From positions 1 through 50,298 of the forward strand of contig SAQL01000039.1 of NCBI GenBank assembly GCA_004020645.1: 50,298 nucleotides of DNA, written 5' to 3'. The position numbers and the translations under genes were made by a program. Source of the stretch: Mesorhizobium sp. GTDB taxonomy: Bacteria > Pseudomonadota > Alphaproteobacteria > Rhizobiales > Rhizobiaceae. Under the pieces are notes generated by a model. The model did no database searches. It saw only the letters and a program-made list of their open reading frames with translations, and was not told the DNA's origin. Positions within the stretch are counted from its first letter, which is position 1. Every line of letters begins with the position of its first letter. Positions 16,556 through 28,661 of this stretch are shown here, piece after piece.

Positions 16556-16789
16556 ATGCCGGTTTTCCGTCCGGACGCGCGACCAAGTAAAGACTTGAAG
16601 CGGGATGGAGATTCGAAGGCAAATCATCCTGCTCTGCCGGACTTTTTCAACACTATCGGTGGATTGCTGCTGTCGGTCTCGTCTGTTCCAACGAGTAAGA
16701 ATGCTCCGCGGCAGGAGGTGCAGAAAATCCCTCTCGCCGCCCAGCAACGTCAGGTCGCCGCGTGCGCTGATCCGGGCACGGGGCGTCCG

Positions 16790-17393
16790 ACATGCCCACC
16801 AGCACTTCGCTGATGCGCACATCGCGACGGCGACGTCGTCGCGGCGGGCCAGCTCCGAGAGGTCCGGCCAGGTGATATTCCCTCGCCGCTCGGCGGCGTA
16901 GAGACGACCCGGCGGCGGGCGTACGTCGTCCTGCGCCGGGCCGGTGAGTGCTGCGGCCGCTGCCCGTGCCGTGTCCACTCCTATCAGGCGGGCCACGAAC
17001 GGAGCGCCCGCCAGTGTGCCGGCCAGCCACCAGCCCAGGCGCATCGGCGCCGGGTAATCACGAACGAGGCCCGTGCCCGGCACCTGCCCGGGGCAAAGGC
17101 GAAGATCGTCCATCCACGTCCCTCTTCCTCGGCCAACCGCGCCAGCCGGCGGGCGGTGAGCAGGTTCGCCAGCTTCGATGCGGCGTAGAAGGCGCGGCCA
17201 GCCGCCACGCGCGACAAGTGGTCGACGCCGGAATCCCGTTCGGGGTAGGCGAGGAGCCATCCGTCGGCGTGTCGCGGAGGCGGATCCGGACATTTGCGCA
17301 GACCACGACGAAGGTCTCGATCCGCCCAACGCGGCCATTCTTGAGACCGTCTGGCGCCCCGAAAGCGACGATCAACGGAGCCGAAACTTCCAC
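16790..17393 (-). pseudogene. SDR-family dehydrogenase, several frameshifts
   Basis: Three adjoining pieces on the minus strand, each in a different frame, together follow a short-chain dehydrogenase. 17393-17200 reads RIETFVVVCANV. 17195-17090 reads GRAFYAASKLANLLTARRLA and TIFAFAPG, including the YxxxK catalytic motif. 17080-16800 reads VPGTGLVRDYPAPMRLGWW and NITWPDLSELARRDD. The N-terminal Rossmann motif is missing from this block. A possible N-terminal scrap (SALVTGGASAIGKVYA) lies on the same strand at 18060-18110, upstream of DoxX. No working enzyme can come from this stretch. Confidence 0.7.
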
Positions 17394-17471
17394 CTAGGGC
17401 AACAGCATATGCTCTTCGACACCCTTGCAGGACGTGCTCCGCTGGAAGCGGCCCAGGAGGTTCCCTCGCGA

Positions 17472-17879
17472 TCAGGGCGTCGCGAGGCCGGTTCCGCGAC
17501 GGGCCGCATCGACGCTCCACGCGCCGCCTCCCGCGAAAAAGAAGTACAGGAAAATGAAGCAGTAGAGGATCGCCGCGTCGCCCTGGTTGACAACCGGAAA
17601 GAAGTTTTGCGGCGCGTGCGCCATGAAATAGGCGACCGCCATGTTGCCGGACAGAATGAACGCGACGGGCCGGGTGAAGAGTCCGAGGGCAAGCAGCACG
17701 CCTCCGATCACCTCGATCAATCCCTGAATCACAAAAGGCCCCGACAGTTGCATCGGCTCGGGAGCGGGCGGAAAATTGAAGAACTTTTGAGTTCCGTGCT
17801 CCAGAAACAGCAGCGCCGACATGATCCTCACGACGCTTAACCACTGCGGAGCCCAGGCCGAAATCTTGTCGAAATTCAT
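17472..17879 (-). CDS. DoxX-family membrane protein
   Basis: 135 residues with four membrane helices and the DoxX signature SALLFLEHGTQKFFNFPP after the first helix and GLIEVIGGVLLALGLFTRPVA in the second. Family members sit in the inner membrane and are linked to thiosulfate:quinone oxidation or thiol/redox homeostasis; the role here is not determinable. The start MNFDKISAW at 17879 is chosen because DoxX proteins begin there. The leader contains a 9-bp hairpin at 17941-17965. SDR debris lies immediately downstream. Confidence 0.85.
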   Translation of the reverse strand: MNFDKISAWAPQWLSVVRIMSALLFLEHGTQKFFNFPPAPEPMQLSGPFVIQGLIEVIGGVLLALGLFTRPVAFILSGNMAVAYFMAHAPQNFFPVVNQGDAAILYCFIFLYFFFAGGGAWSVDAARRGTGLATP

Positions 17880-17940
17880 CAGTTGGCCTCCATCATGACC
17901 CGGTGATTCCGGCCAGCAGGCTGAATTATCAGCGGGTCTG

Positions 17941-17965
17941 CTCTTCGCACCGATTTTGCGAAGAG
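17941..17965. promoter_or_regulatory. Hairpin upstream of DoxX
   Basis: CTCTTCGCA (17941-17949) and TGCGAAGAG (17957-17965) are perfect 9-bp arms around a 7-base loop, 62 bases upstream of the DoxX start. No T-run follows on the DoxX-sense strand, so an operator or leader structure is more likely than a terminator. Confidence 0.45.
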
Positions 17966-18279
17966 GGTATGATGCACAGCGCGAGGCGTAAACCAATACT
18001 CCCAGTTCACAGTCGCGTGACATCCGGTCGTACTATTGATGGAGTGCCGAGCCGCGGGAGCGTAGACCTTGCCGATTGCGCTCGCTCCGCCAGTGACTAA
18101 CGCCGACGAGGCGCGTGGGACTAGCAGGTCGCGCCACTCCACAAGCAAAGCCGCCAAAGCGAATGCCCTTCGTCAGGACCGCGCTCGAGTGACCCTGCAA
18201 TGTCCGCTTTCCGTCACAGCACCGGTTCCTGCGAACGTCGGCTATCGGGAAGAGAAACGGGTTGATGGAGGGCGGCTCA

Positions 18280-18666
18280 GGGTCAGAGATGCCGGTTCCG
18301 GCGAAGGTCCGCTTACGAGCGGCCAAATCGGCGTGGCAGAGGCTGGTTTGGGTCACGGATTGCCGTATGGCTGCTCAGAAGGAAGGGCAGAGACGGGGTC
18401 GAACTTTACCGTTTGCAATTTTGTCGCTGGCGGCTGGAAGCAGCCGCGATCTTTCCCAGACCTCGACGGCCGCGAAAATCGACCGGCACCCACATCTTAG
18501 CCGCTCGCAGTCCTCTCGATCGGAGCACGACAATGGTGCGCGCCGCGATGAGGTCCGGCTTGGCGTCCTCATGCTTCTCATGATCGCGGCCACATCACGC
18601 GTAGCGTCTAGCCAGCGCCTGTTGAGGATACCTTTGCGACCGTGACGCCGTCAGGCCCTGGCCTCG
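18280..18666. repeat. 386-bp direct repeat, copy 1
   Basis: This segment and 20766-21151 are near-identical (about 95% by eye) in the same orientation, from GGGTCAGAGATGCCGG to GTCAGGCCCTGGCCTCG. They flank the cyclase gene. The minus strand reads a peptide containing RGLRAAKMWVPVDF, similar to the RGLRPVQIWVP core of MazE-type antitoxins, but later frames are broken in both copies. No terminal inverted repeats are seen. Confidence 0.85.
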
Positions 18667-18800
18667 ATGGGAACGAGCAAGTAGCGCCATGAGCGGCCAT
18701 TCCCTTTTCGATCGCAAGCGACCGGAGTCGACCCGTTGCAGACTTCGACAGTGTGTGTGCTGAACGGGTTGTCGTTAGCGGCAGACCGTCGCCACCGATC

Positions 18801-20519
18801 TTATGGCGGCAAACCTGCTTCCCTCAGCAAGCGGCCAAGCTCCCGAGCCTTCTCAGGATCGCGGTAATACTCGCGGCTGGTGAAGTTGGAGGCCGTTAGA
18901 GCTGCCTCGCTGCCGACAGCTTCCCTGACCATCCGGCCGGCTTCGTCGGATCGATCGAGCTCCACCAGCGCGGCCGCTTGATAGAGGCGCGATCGGGTGG
19001 TCTGAAACGTGAGTTTGCGGAGGGATTTAACAGCCTCGGCATAGCGGCCCAGCGCATAAAGAGCCACGCCCCGTTCCTCGACGCACCACACAGGAAGGAA
19101 CGGGTCGAGCATCTCGGCTTCATCGAGCAAGGACAGTGAACGCTCTGCTTCGCCCACGAAGGTAAAGACCGCGGCGCATCTTGCCTTGATGTAGGCATCC
19201 GTCGGATTCAATTCCATGGCTCTGCGGCTGTGTGCCAGGGCCTCGTCGAAGTTGCCACCCATAAGTTCAAGCGCGCCCATGATCCGGTTTGCCTCGGCAT
19301 CGCAGGGGTCAAGCTCAAGCGCGCGGCAAATGTCCCGTCGACCTTGCTCGGGATCGAACCCCGGCAGCCCTGACGCAGCGCAGACCCTCCACGCATAGGC
19401 GGCCGCGTAGTGCGGATCGGCCTCGATTGCCCTTGAAAGCCAGTCGACGGCCTGGCGGAGATTGTCGTCGGTGACGCCGCCCAGGCGGTGATGATCAAGC
19501 CCGCGCAGGAGGCAGTCGAAGGCGGTCATGTTTTCTGGCGGCTTTCGCCGTGCCGCCACCATGGCCGCTTCCTCCATCCGTCCGAACACGGTTGCCGCGA
19601 TCCTCGCGACGGTTCCGTCAACCAAAGCGAGGATTTCCTCGAACGGATGTTGGATCTTGTCGCTCCAGACCACCGTCCCCTGGTAGGTTTCCGACAGCGT
19701 GAGGCTGATTAAAACCCGCTCTCCGATCTTCCGCACCTGTCCATCAAGCACATATCGAACGCCCAGAGCCTCACCGACCCTCACCGGATCCGGGTGGGAG
19801 TCGGCAATCGCGAAGGTCGCGCTGCGCGAACTGACCGAAAGACGCCGAAACCGCCCCAGTTCGACAATAAGCTCCTCCGTGAGGCCCTCGGCGAGATAGC
19901 GCTGGTTCTCGTCGTCGCCTGAAACCCGGAAAGGGAGCACCGCGACCGATGCCGGCCGCCGTTCCGTCGTGATGACCAGTTGTGTTGGCGCCGACTGCAG
20001 CCGATGCGCCCCGATCTCGCCGCGGACCCGATAGAGGTGCACCGGTTCCGTAATGTTCTTGAACGCCCGCTCGCCCAAATCGTCGAATATGAACGCGGAA
20101 TTGCGGCGGACATGATCGAAGAGCGCTCCGCTCACATAGATCGAGTCTGGTTCGGCTGCCGCCTGTATGCGCGCCGCGAGGTTGATGCCGTCTCCGACCA
20201 GATCATCGCCTTGCACCACGACATCCGCAATATGGAGACCGAACCGCATCCTAAAAGGTTCGGTGTCGGGCTCTTGCGCGCCTGCAAGCGCGCTGCGGAT
20301 CTCGAATGCACTGCGCACGGCGTTTACGGCGCTCGGAAATTCGGCGAGGGCTCCATCACCCGTCGTCTTGAAAACCCGGCCGTCGAGCAGATCGACCTTT
20401 TCCGAAATAAGGGCCTGACAGCTAGCCAACCGTTCCGCGGTTTGCTCCTCGGCTCGCTCCATCATTCCGGAATAGCCGACGATATCGGCTACCATCAGGG
20501 CGGCCATTCTGCGCTTCAT
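18801..20519 (-). CDS. Class III adenylate/guanylate cyclase with TolB-like and TPR regions
   Basis: 572 residues. Residues 1-175 are a class III nucleotidyl cyclase domain: metal-binding Asp12 in VADIVGYS and Asp55 in TTGDGALAEF, then GDGINLAARIQAAAEPDSIYVS. Residues about 190-310 are the TolB-like region common in these proteins (SVAVLPFRVSGDDENQRYLA, EGLTEELIVELGRF). The rest is TPR-like repeats (AIEADPHYAAAYAWR, ALELDPCDAEANRIMGALEL, RAMELNPTDAYIKARCA). Rhizobia carry dozens of such paralogues and the signal for each is mostly unknown. The start is ATG 20519. The gene is a single unit bracketed by two 386-bp direct repeats, as if carried as a cassette. Confidence 0.88.
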   Translation of the reverse strand: MKRRMAALMVADIVGYSGMMERAEEQTAERLASCQALISEKVDLLDGRVFKTTGDGALAEFPSAVNAVRSAFEIRSALAGAQEPDTEPFRMRFGLHIADVVVQGDDLVGDGINLAARIQAAAEPDSIYVSGALFDHVRRNSAFIFDDLGERAFKNITEPVHLYRVRGEIGAHRLQSAPTQLVITTERRPASVAVLPFRVSGDDENQRYLAEGLTEELIVELGRFRRLSVSSRSATFAIADSHPDPVRVGEALGVRYVLDGQVRKIGERVLISLTLSETYQGTVVWSDKIQHPFEEILALVDGTVARIAATVFGRMEEAAMVAARRKPPENMTAFDCLLRGLDHHRLGGVTDDNLRQAVDWLSRAIEADPHYAAAYAWRVCAASGLPGFDPEQGRRDICRALELDPCDAEANRIMGALELMGGNFDEALAHSRRAMELNPTDAYIKARCAAVFTFVGEAERSLSLLDEAEMLDPFLPVWCVEERGVALYALGRYAEAVKSLRKLTFQTTRSRLYQAAALVELDRSDEAGRMVREAVGSEAALTASNFTSREYYRDPEKARELGRLLREAGLPP

Positions 20520-21135
20520 GGGCGAAGCTCCTTCAGGGGGCGACCAATCGTCGGTATCATCACCGCAGCAGGCGGTGCCGTCGTCGCGGACGCGGCGGTC
20601 TGGAAGTGTAGCGCATTGCAAAGCCGGCCGCATCGGGAAACGCGCCCTGCGAACGTCTCAAGGAGATCGCCAAACCTTTAAACGCTGAGACGATGGGCGT
20701 TTGTGTGAAGCCCGGGTTCGCATCCTTTTCGCGACCTTCAGGTGGAACGAGGCGATGACCGGAATGGGTCAGAGATGCCGGTTTCGGCGAAGGTCCGCTT
20801 ACGAGCGGCCAAATCGGCGTGGCAGAGGCTGGTTGGGTCACGGATTGCCGTATGGCTGCTCAGTAGGAAGTGCAGAGAAGGGGTCGAACTTTACCGTTTG
20901 CAATTTTGTCGCTGGCGGCTGGAAGCAGCCGCGATCTTTCCAAGACCTCGACGTCCGCGAAAATCGACCGGCACCCACAGCTTAGCCGCTCGTAGTCCTC
21001 TCGATCGGAGCGCGACAACGGTGCGCGCCGCGATGAGTTCCGGCTTGGCGTCCTGATGCTTCTCATGATCGCCGGCCACATCACGCGTAGCGTCTAGCCA
21101 GCGCCTGTTGAGGATACCTTGCGACCGTGACGCCG
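20520..21135. other. Intergenic region holding repeat copy 2
   Basis: About 615 bases. The first 245 hold the cyclase leader and nothing else I can identify. From 20766 it is the second direct-repeat copy, which runs to within the last codons of the next gene. No intact gene is present. Confidence 0.6.

Positions 21136-21151
<16 letters not shown>
20766..21151. repeat. 386-bp direct repeat, copy 2
   Basis: Matches 18280-18666 with about 20 scattered substitutions and single-base indels. Its right end overlaps the final five codons of the acyl-AMP ligase gene (stop at 21136-21138). The minus strand reads GLRAAKLWVPVDF, again a trace of a MazE-like antitoxin, then loses frame. Confidence 0.85.
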
Positions 21152-23979
<2,828 letters not shown>

Positions 23980-24306
23980 GCTCGTTTCCCACGCCAATGT
24001 TAACGCTGCAGGCAATTGGACGTTGACGCGCGTGCTGTCAGAGCAATCGAGCCTCCTCTGCGGTTGGCATTGATGCGGATCAAAGCCGTGGCGAGCGGCA
24101 AAGCCATTGTGTCTTAACTATAGCGTTCTGGCGGCTCAGCAACGGCCTGGACGCGAGCGGCGCTGGAGCACCGATCACAATGGTGACGGTTGCTCGTTTG
24201 TCTAGCGTCGCTAGCGCCAGCGCTGGAACTTCCCTTCGGCTCTCGGAAGCGGACAAAGCTGCCATTGACGGGCCTAAAAGTTGCGGCGCTCGTTGACGAG
24301 GAGCGC

Positions 24307-26076
24307 TCACCCGGCCATCGGTTTTGAGCCGACCTGGCGCGCGTTTTGGCCCTGGTCGGCGGCGGGGGCGGTTGGCGCATCGATCCGGCTCAGAATGTGA
24401 TCGGAGATGCCGCGCGCGATCTCCCGCTCGCCCATGATGATCAGGTCCGCCCCGAACTTCTTCAGGTAATCCACTTCGGCATCGGAATGGGCGCGGGCGA
24501 TGATCTCGAGCTTTGGATTGATGGCATGGGCGTGCTCGATGAGGTTGCCGCTCTCGAACGGATTGGGAATGGCGCTGATCAACCACCGGGCTGAGGCAAC
24601 GTTGGCAGCCTCAAGCAGTCCCGGCTGAGCGGCATTTCCCGCAATGACATCAACGCCGCGGGCGCGCAGCTGATCTACTACCACTTGTCGTTCCTCGATC
24701 ACCAGGTAAGGCTGCCTTGCCTTTTGCAACGTCTCCGCGACCAGACTTCCGACCCGTCCATGGCCGACAAGCACAGCGTGGTCTGTCAGGCTGGTAGCCG
24801 CGAGTTCGGGCGGTTCGGCTCTACCTTCTTGCGTGGCAAAGGTTAGCTCTCGTGCCTTGAGCCACGGCGTCAGCCGATCCAAAGCCGCAAATAGCAGCGG
24901 GTTGATGAGGATCGAAAGGATTGCTCCGGCAAGCACCAGGTCACGTCCCGCCTCGGGAAGAAGCGCGAGGTCGACGCCCAATCCCGCAAGGATGAAGGAG
25001 AACTCGCCGATTTGTGCCAGGCTTAGGCCGAGCGTCAGGGACACGTAGGACGGATAGCCGAACATGAATGCGATGGCTGATGCGGCCGTGGCATTGCCAA
25101 TGACGATTATCAGCAATGTCACGCCGACGAGCAGCGGCTGCTCAACCAGGATCATGGGGTTGAACAGCATGCCTACGGAGACGAAGAAAAGCACGGCAAA
25201 TGCGTCGCGCAGCGGCAGCGTTTCCTGAGCGGCCCTTTGGCTCAACTGGGATTCGGCAAGGATCATTCCAGCGAAGAAAGCCCCAAGGGCGAACGAGACG
25301 CCGAAGAGCTCGGCTGCCCCGAAAGCGACACCAAGCGCAATCGCCAGCACGGCCAAACGGAAAAGCTCTCGCGAGCCGGTGTGAGCGACGTAGTGGAGTA
25401 TCGGCGGAATGACACGCCGGCCGACGACAACCATGATCGCGAAGAAGGCCGCCAATTTGGCCAAGGTAAGCCCAAGGGCACTCCAGATGGTCTGCGGCTC
25501 AAACAACGTGAACAGGTCATTGCCGTTAAGGTTTGCCCCGTTGACATTGCCACCGAGCACGCCGGCGAAGGCCGGCAACAGTACCAGCGCGAGGATCATG
25601 GCGAGGTCCTCTACGACCAGCCAGCCGACTGCGATACGTCCGCCATCGGTTTCGAGTTGCCGCATTTCCTGCAGCGCCCGTAAAACCACGACTGTACTTG
25701 CAACCGACAGGGCCAACCCAAACACCACTCCGGCTCCGATCGGCCAGCCGATCGCCTGCGTCACGATGAGCCCGAGCATTGTCACCAGAGCCATTTGACC
25801 GACAGCGCCCGGAATCGCGATCTTTCTTACCGAGAGCAGATCATTCAGCGAAAAATGCAGCCCTATGCCAAACATCAGCAGAATCACGCCGAGCTCGGCG
25901 AGTTGGCGCGCCAGCGCTTGGTCGGCAACGAAGCCGGGCGTGAACGGGCCAATCAAGACACCGGCAACGAGGTAGCCGACCAGCGGTGACAGGCGAAGTC
26001 GGTTCGCCAACGTGCCGAGGATGAAGGCGAGTCCGAGGCCGGCGACAAGGGTTGCGATAAGTGGCGCCTGAGGCAT
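24307..26076 (-). CDS. Kef/YbaL-type cation:proton antiporter with TrkA-N domain
   Basis: 589 residues. Twelve or so membrane helices of the CPA2 family occupy residues 1-395 (RLRLSPLVGYLVAGVLIGPF, GIGLHFSLNDLLSVRKIAIP, SFALGAFFAGMILAESQLS). A C-terminal Rossmann TrkA-N domain follows: HAVLVGHGRVGSLVAETL, VIEERQVVVDQLRARG. There is no long KefC-type regulatory linker, so YbaL is the closest named type. It should exchange K+ (or Na+) for H+ at the inner membrane under NAD(H) control. The start MPQAPLIATLVAG at 26076 is chosen; upstream residues lack membrane character. Confidence 0.88.
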   Translation of the reverse strand: MPQAPLIATLVAGLGLAFILGTLANRLRLSPLVGYLVAGVLIGPFTPGFVADQALARQLAELGVILLMFGIGLHFSLNDLLSVRKIAIPGAVGQMALVTMLGLIVTQAIGWPIGAGVVFGLALSVASTVVVLRALQEMRQLETDGGRIAVGWLVVEDLAMILALVLLPAFAGVLGGNVNGANLNGNDLFTLFEPQTIWSALGLTLAKLAAFFAIMVVVGRRVIPPILHYVAHTGSRELFRLAVLAIALGVAFGAAELFGVSFALGAFFAGMILAESQLSQRAAQETLPLRDAFAVLFFVSVGMLFNPMILVEQPLLVGVTLLIIVIGNATAASAIAFMFGYPSYVSLTLGLSLAQIGEFSFILAGLGVDLALLPEAGRDLVLAGAILSILINPLLFAALDRLTPWLKARELTFATQEGRAEPPELAATSLTDHAVLVGHGRVGSLVAETLQKARQPYLVIEERQVVVDQLRARGVDVIAGNAAQPGLLEAANVASARWLISAIPNPFESGNLIEHAHAINPKLEIIARAHSDAEVDYLKKFGADLIIMGEREIARGISDHILSRIDAPTAPAADQGQNARQVGSKPMAG

Positions 26077-26244
26077 CTTCCCAATCCGGTTTCCGGCCAC
26101 GCTTGGCGCTCCGGTCAAGCGGTGCACGAGCCTAGAGATAATGGACTAAGACGCGGCGGTCTCAACATCTTTCACGCAGCAGATCTCGCCAATGGCGAAC
26201 TGGAGGTCTGGAAGCTCGATTCCGGCGGGTGGATACGCTGCGGG

Positions 26245-26366
26245 CAGTTGCCGGCCGTGCCGGCGGCGAGAGCGTAGCAGTCGTCAGTTATGAAACCGAG
26301 CACCGTGAAGAGCGGGCCCAGAAAGGCGATCTGTATCGCCACTTGCTGCAGACGGTTGACGCGCAT
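26245..26366 (-). pseudogene. LysE-family exporter fragment
   Basis: Reads LQQVAIQIAFLGPLFTVLGF then ITDDCYALAAGTAGN. This matches the C-terminal membrane segment of LysE/RhtB translocators, where a hydrophobic helix is followed by DxxYALxAG. About 40 residues survive of about 205. Both ends run into unrelated sequence. Confidence 0.5.
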
Positions 26367-26385
26367 CGTACACGCCACTCGCGCC

Positions 26386-26461
26386 AGGCGCCCTGGCAGC
26401 CAGCCGCACGGTGGCTGAATTTCGCGACAGCGAGGGCAACCGAATGGTGATAGGCAGCCAG
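26386..26461 (+). pseudogene. Damaged copy of the VOC gene 3' end
   Basis: Seventy-six bases match 15546-15624, the end of the VOC gene at 15262-15627. One G is missing from the CCAGGCCGC of the intact gene, and three or four substitutions follow. The original frame would encode APWQPGRTVAEFRDSEGNRM and VIGSQ; the deletion shifts it to a stop. It is too short and broken to function. Confidence 0.8.
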
Positions 26462-26594
26462 CAGGATACCGGCGAACGGCACAGAGCTTGGAGGCGTCAC
26501 GTCGAGCCTTTGGTGCCGTTCACCTGATGTGCGCCATGGCTGCGGAATCCTCAAACCTGTCGCGCAGTATTTCCGCCGCGTGGCTTTCCCAAGA

Positions 26595-27080
26595 CTACTC
26601 TGCCTCATCCCCGGAAGCGGCATTGAGGAGGCCGTATCTCTCATCGCCGATCGAGGCGAGCAGATCGAGCTGGGTCTCGAGAAAGTTGATGTGGCCCTCC
26701 TCGTCTTTGAGCAGATCCTCGAACAGGTGCATGGTCACGTAGTCGCCCAGTTCCTGGCAGATCTCGCGTGACTTCTTGTAAGAGGTGCGCGCGTCGTATT
26801 CGCCGGCGAGGTCCGATTCCAGCACTTCCTTCACATTCTGCCCGATGCGAAGCGGCGCCACCGCCTGCAGGTTCGGGTGCCCTTCGAGGAAGATGGTCCG
26901 TTCGATAATCCGGTCCGCATGGTGCATTTCCTCGATAGATTCCTCGCGTTCCTTCTTCGCCAGTTTGAAATAGCCCCAGTCCTCCAACAGGCGATAATGC
27001 AGCCAAAATTGATTGACGGCACCGAGTTCGAGAAACAGCGCTTCGTTAAGACGTTCAATGATCCTATCTTCGCCTTTCAT
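26595..27080 (-). CDS. bfr: Bacterioferritin
   Basis: 161 residues. All di-iron ferroxidase ligands sit at the standard positions: Glu18, Glu51, His54, Glu94, Glu127 and His130. Met52, in EEMHH, is the conserved axial haem ligand. The protein should form the 24-subunit haem-bearing cage that oxidises and stores iron in the cytoplasm. The start MKGEDRIIERLNEAL is the family start; the frame is open further upstream but without family sequence. No bacterioferritin-associated ferredoxin gene is adjacent and no clear iron-responsive operator was seen. Confidence 0.95.
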   Translation of the reverse strand: MKGEDRIIERLNEALFLELGAVNQFWLHYRLLEDWGYFKLAKKEREESIEEMHHADRIIERTIFLEGHPNLQAVAPLRIGQNVKEVLESDLAGEYDARTSYKKSREICQELGDYVTMHLFEDLLKDEEGHINFLETQLDLLASIGDERYGLLNAASGDEAE

Positions 27081-27698
27081 GGGTTCTGCTCCCGTTTTGG
27101 GCGCGCGCCCCGCACGCATCATGTGCAACGATACGCCCTTGTTCGCCTCCGAGCGCAGGATAGCACGCGGCGACCTAACCGTCATTTCGATCGGGAGGCC
27201 GGAGGTTGCAAAGAGCGCATGAGATCCTTCCCGCCGCCCTGCGTTTGAGATTGGTGATCCCGCTTCAATCAGTTCTGAGACGTGGGTCTGCGCTTCGCGT
27301 GCATGGCTGCGCAACTCATGTCAGTTCCGTCCTTGTTTGCTCTCGGCCCATCAGGGTCATGAAAACCCTAAATGGAACACCCGCTGCCATGCAGGCTGGT
27401 CAGCCAAGTCGTGATGGTATCGCCGGCCGCTTCGCCGGTGGGCAGGAAAATGCCGAGAAATGCACCGCTGTCACCATGGAAAAAGATACGGGTATTCCAC
27501 CCTCTCGGTACTCGCGCACGGCACTCAATCCGGGTGACTTGGGCGAACTGCCGTCGATCGCTGTGCTAAGTCCCGACGACTGCAAAGGGTCATAGGCGTG
27601 AATTCGACTGAGGGCGAACCAACTTCCGCAAAGGGTCGGCAAGCGGCCGCTAGAACCCGCGGCCGTCCTCCCGCCATCACCAAGGTTCGCATGAATGG
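27081..27698. other. Intergenic region with a PepSY fragment
   Basis: About 620 bases between the bfr start and the NmrA-like gene. The only recognised content is the minus-strand PepSY fragment at 27368-27490. Long open frames on the plus strand (27206-27595) have no ribosome binding site and no recognisable sequence, and are rejected. Confidence 0.55.
27368..27490 (-). pseudogene. PepSY-associated membrane protein fragment
   Basis: One minus-strand frame reads WNTRIFFHGDSGAFLGIFLP then TGEAAGDTITTWLTSLHG before a TAG at 27368-27370. The pattern of strands, 'TGxAxGDTxTxWLxxLH', is the end of a PepSY domain running into the next helix of PepSY-TM (iron-regulated or reductase-like) proteins. 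About 40 of several hundred residues survive, with no start. Confidence 0.5.
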
Positions 27699-28570
27699 TT
27701 AAGCGGCAGAGCGCAGCTTCGTCACGATACGCTCGACCGCAGCTGTCGCCGATGTCGTGCCACGCCAATGTTCGGTTCCGGCCTGGCGCGTGAAGCGGCC
27801 GTTTGCAATGCCTTCGTACATGCCGAGCAGGGCGGCGGTAACCTCCGCGGAGAGCCCCGCCTCGGCCAGGACCGCTTCGCGCTGCTCCGGCGGCACGAGC
27901 ACCGGCTCGACCGGACGGCCGAGAACCTTCGCAAAGGCAGCCGCCACATCGCTGGCGCTCCAGTCTTCGGGCCCGGCCAGTTCCACGATGCGCGTTCCAG
28001 CCCAGTTCTGGGACATCAGCCGGGCGGCGCGCCCGACATCGGTCGTGCTCACCATGGGAATTTTCCGGTCGGGTTCAGAAACGACGGGAGCACGCCTTCC
28101 GCAACGCAAGCCTCAGCGACTTCCGACCAGGTTTCGACAAAATAGCCCGAGCGCAGAAACGCCGTGGCGGGCGCGGTGCCGGCTAGCATCGCCTCGACCT
28201 GATGCAAGGTGGCGATGACCCCCGTGCCCGTATCATGCTGCGCGCCAATCGACGATAGGATAACGCTCCTGGACAGATCGGCGCGGCGGACCGCCTGGGC
28301 AAGTGCTGCGCCGATCTCCGCTGTCTGTGCGAACGGATCGCCGGCGACCGGCGGGGGGTTGAGGAGAAACGCCGCCGTTGCGCCCTTCAAAGCGGCGGAA
28401 ACCTGCTCTGCGTTAGCCAGGCTGGCGACGGCGACTTCGGCACCGAGCGCCGCCCACGCTTTGCCCTGTTCCGGACGGCGCACGACCACACGCACGGGCT
28501 CACCGTCCGCCATCAGCGCACGCGCCGTTTCCCCGCCGGCCCGTCCATTTGCTCCAAAAACTACATGCAT
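27699..28570 (-). pseudogene. NmrA-like NAD(P)-binding protein, single frameshift
   Basis: Two overlapping minus-strand frames together make one complete NmrA-family protein of about 290 residues. The first (start 28570) has the Rossmann motif VVFGANGRAGGETARAL and runs to LPSFLNP. The second picks up at once as DRKIPMVSTTDVGRAARLM and continues to LRSAA at 27699. Deletion of one base in the CCCGACC stretch near 28080 explains the switch. The family binds NAD(P) and acts as redox sensors or reductases such as azoreductase/QOR2-like. Apart from this indel the gene looks intact, so a sequencing error or recent mutation is possible. It faces a LysR gene. Confidence 0.75.
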
Positions 28571-28626
28571 GATCTGTTCTCCTCGGGTGTTCGCGATTGA
28601 TGAGAACCCAAGATTACGGAATGGCT

Positions 28627-28645
28627 ATGCATGCGACAAATGCAT
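28627..28645. promoter_or_regulatory. Candidate LysR operator
   Basis: Two copies of the self-complementary ATGCAT at 28627-28632 and 28640-28645, seven bases apart, lie in the 91-base space between the divergent NmrA-like and LysR genes. AT-rich sequence (TATAATATAG) follows, suitable as a -10 region for the LysR gene. LysR regulators typically bind such interrupted palindromes next to their own start. Confidence 0.45.
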
Positions 28646-28661
28646 GTATAATATAGCCAGC

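Larger units (their letters stand above)
26128..26594. other. Intergenic gene graveyard
   Basis: About 470 bases between the antiporter and bacterioferritin with no intact gene. Two fragments are readable: an internal piece of a LysE-type exporter at 26245-26366 (minus) and the tail of a VOC gene at 26386-26461 (plus). They abut in opposite orientation, so the region was assembled from unrelated genes. The remainder shows nothing I can identify. Confidence 0.65.

Noticed and set aside
27206..27595. Plus-strand open frame of 129 codons
   Set aside because: No ribosome binding site or family match; it runs antisense to a recognisable PepSY fragment.
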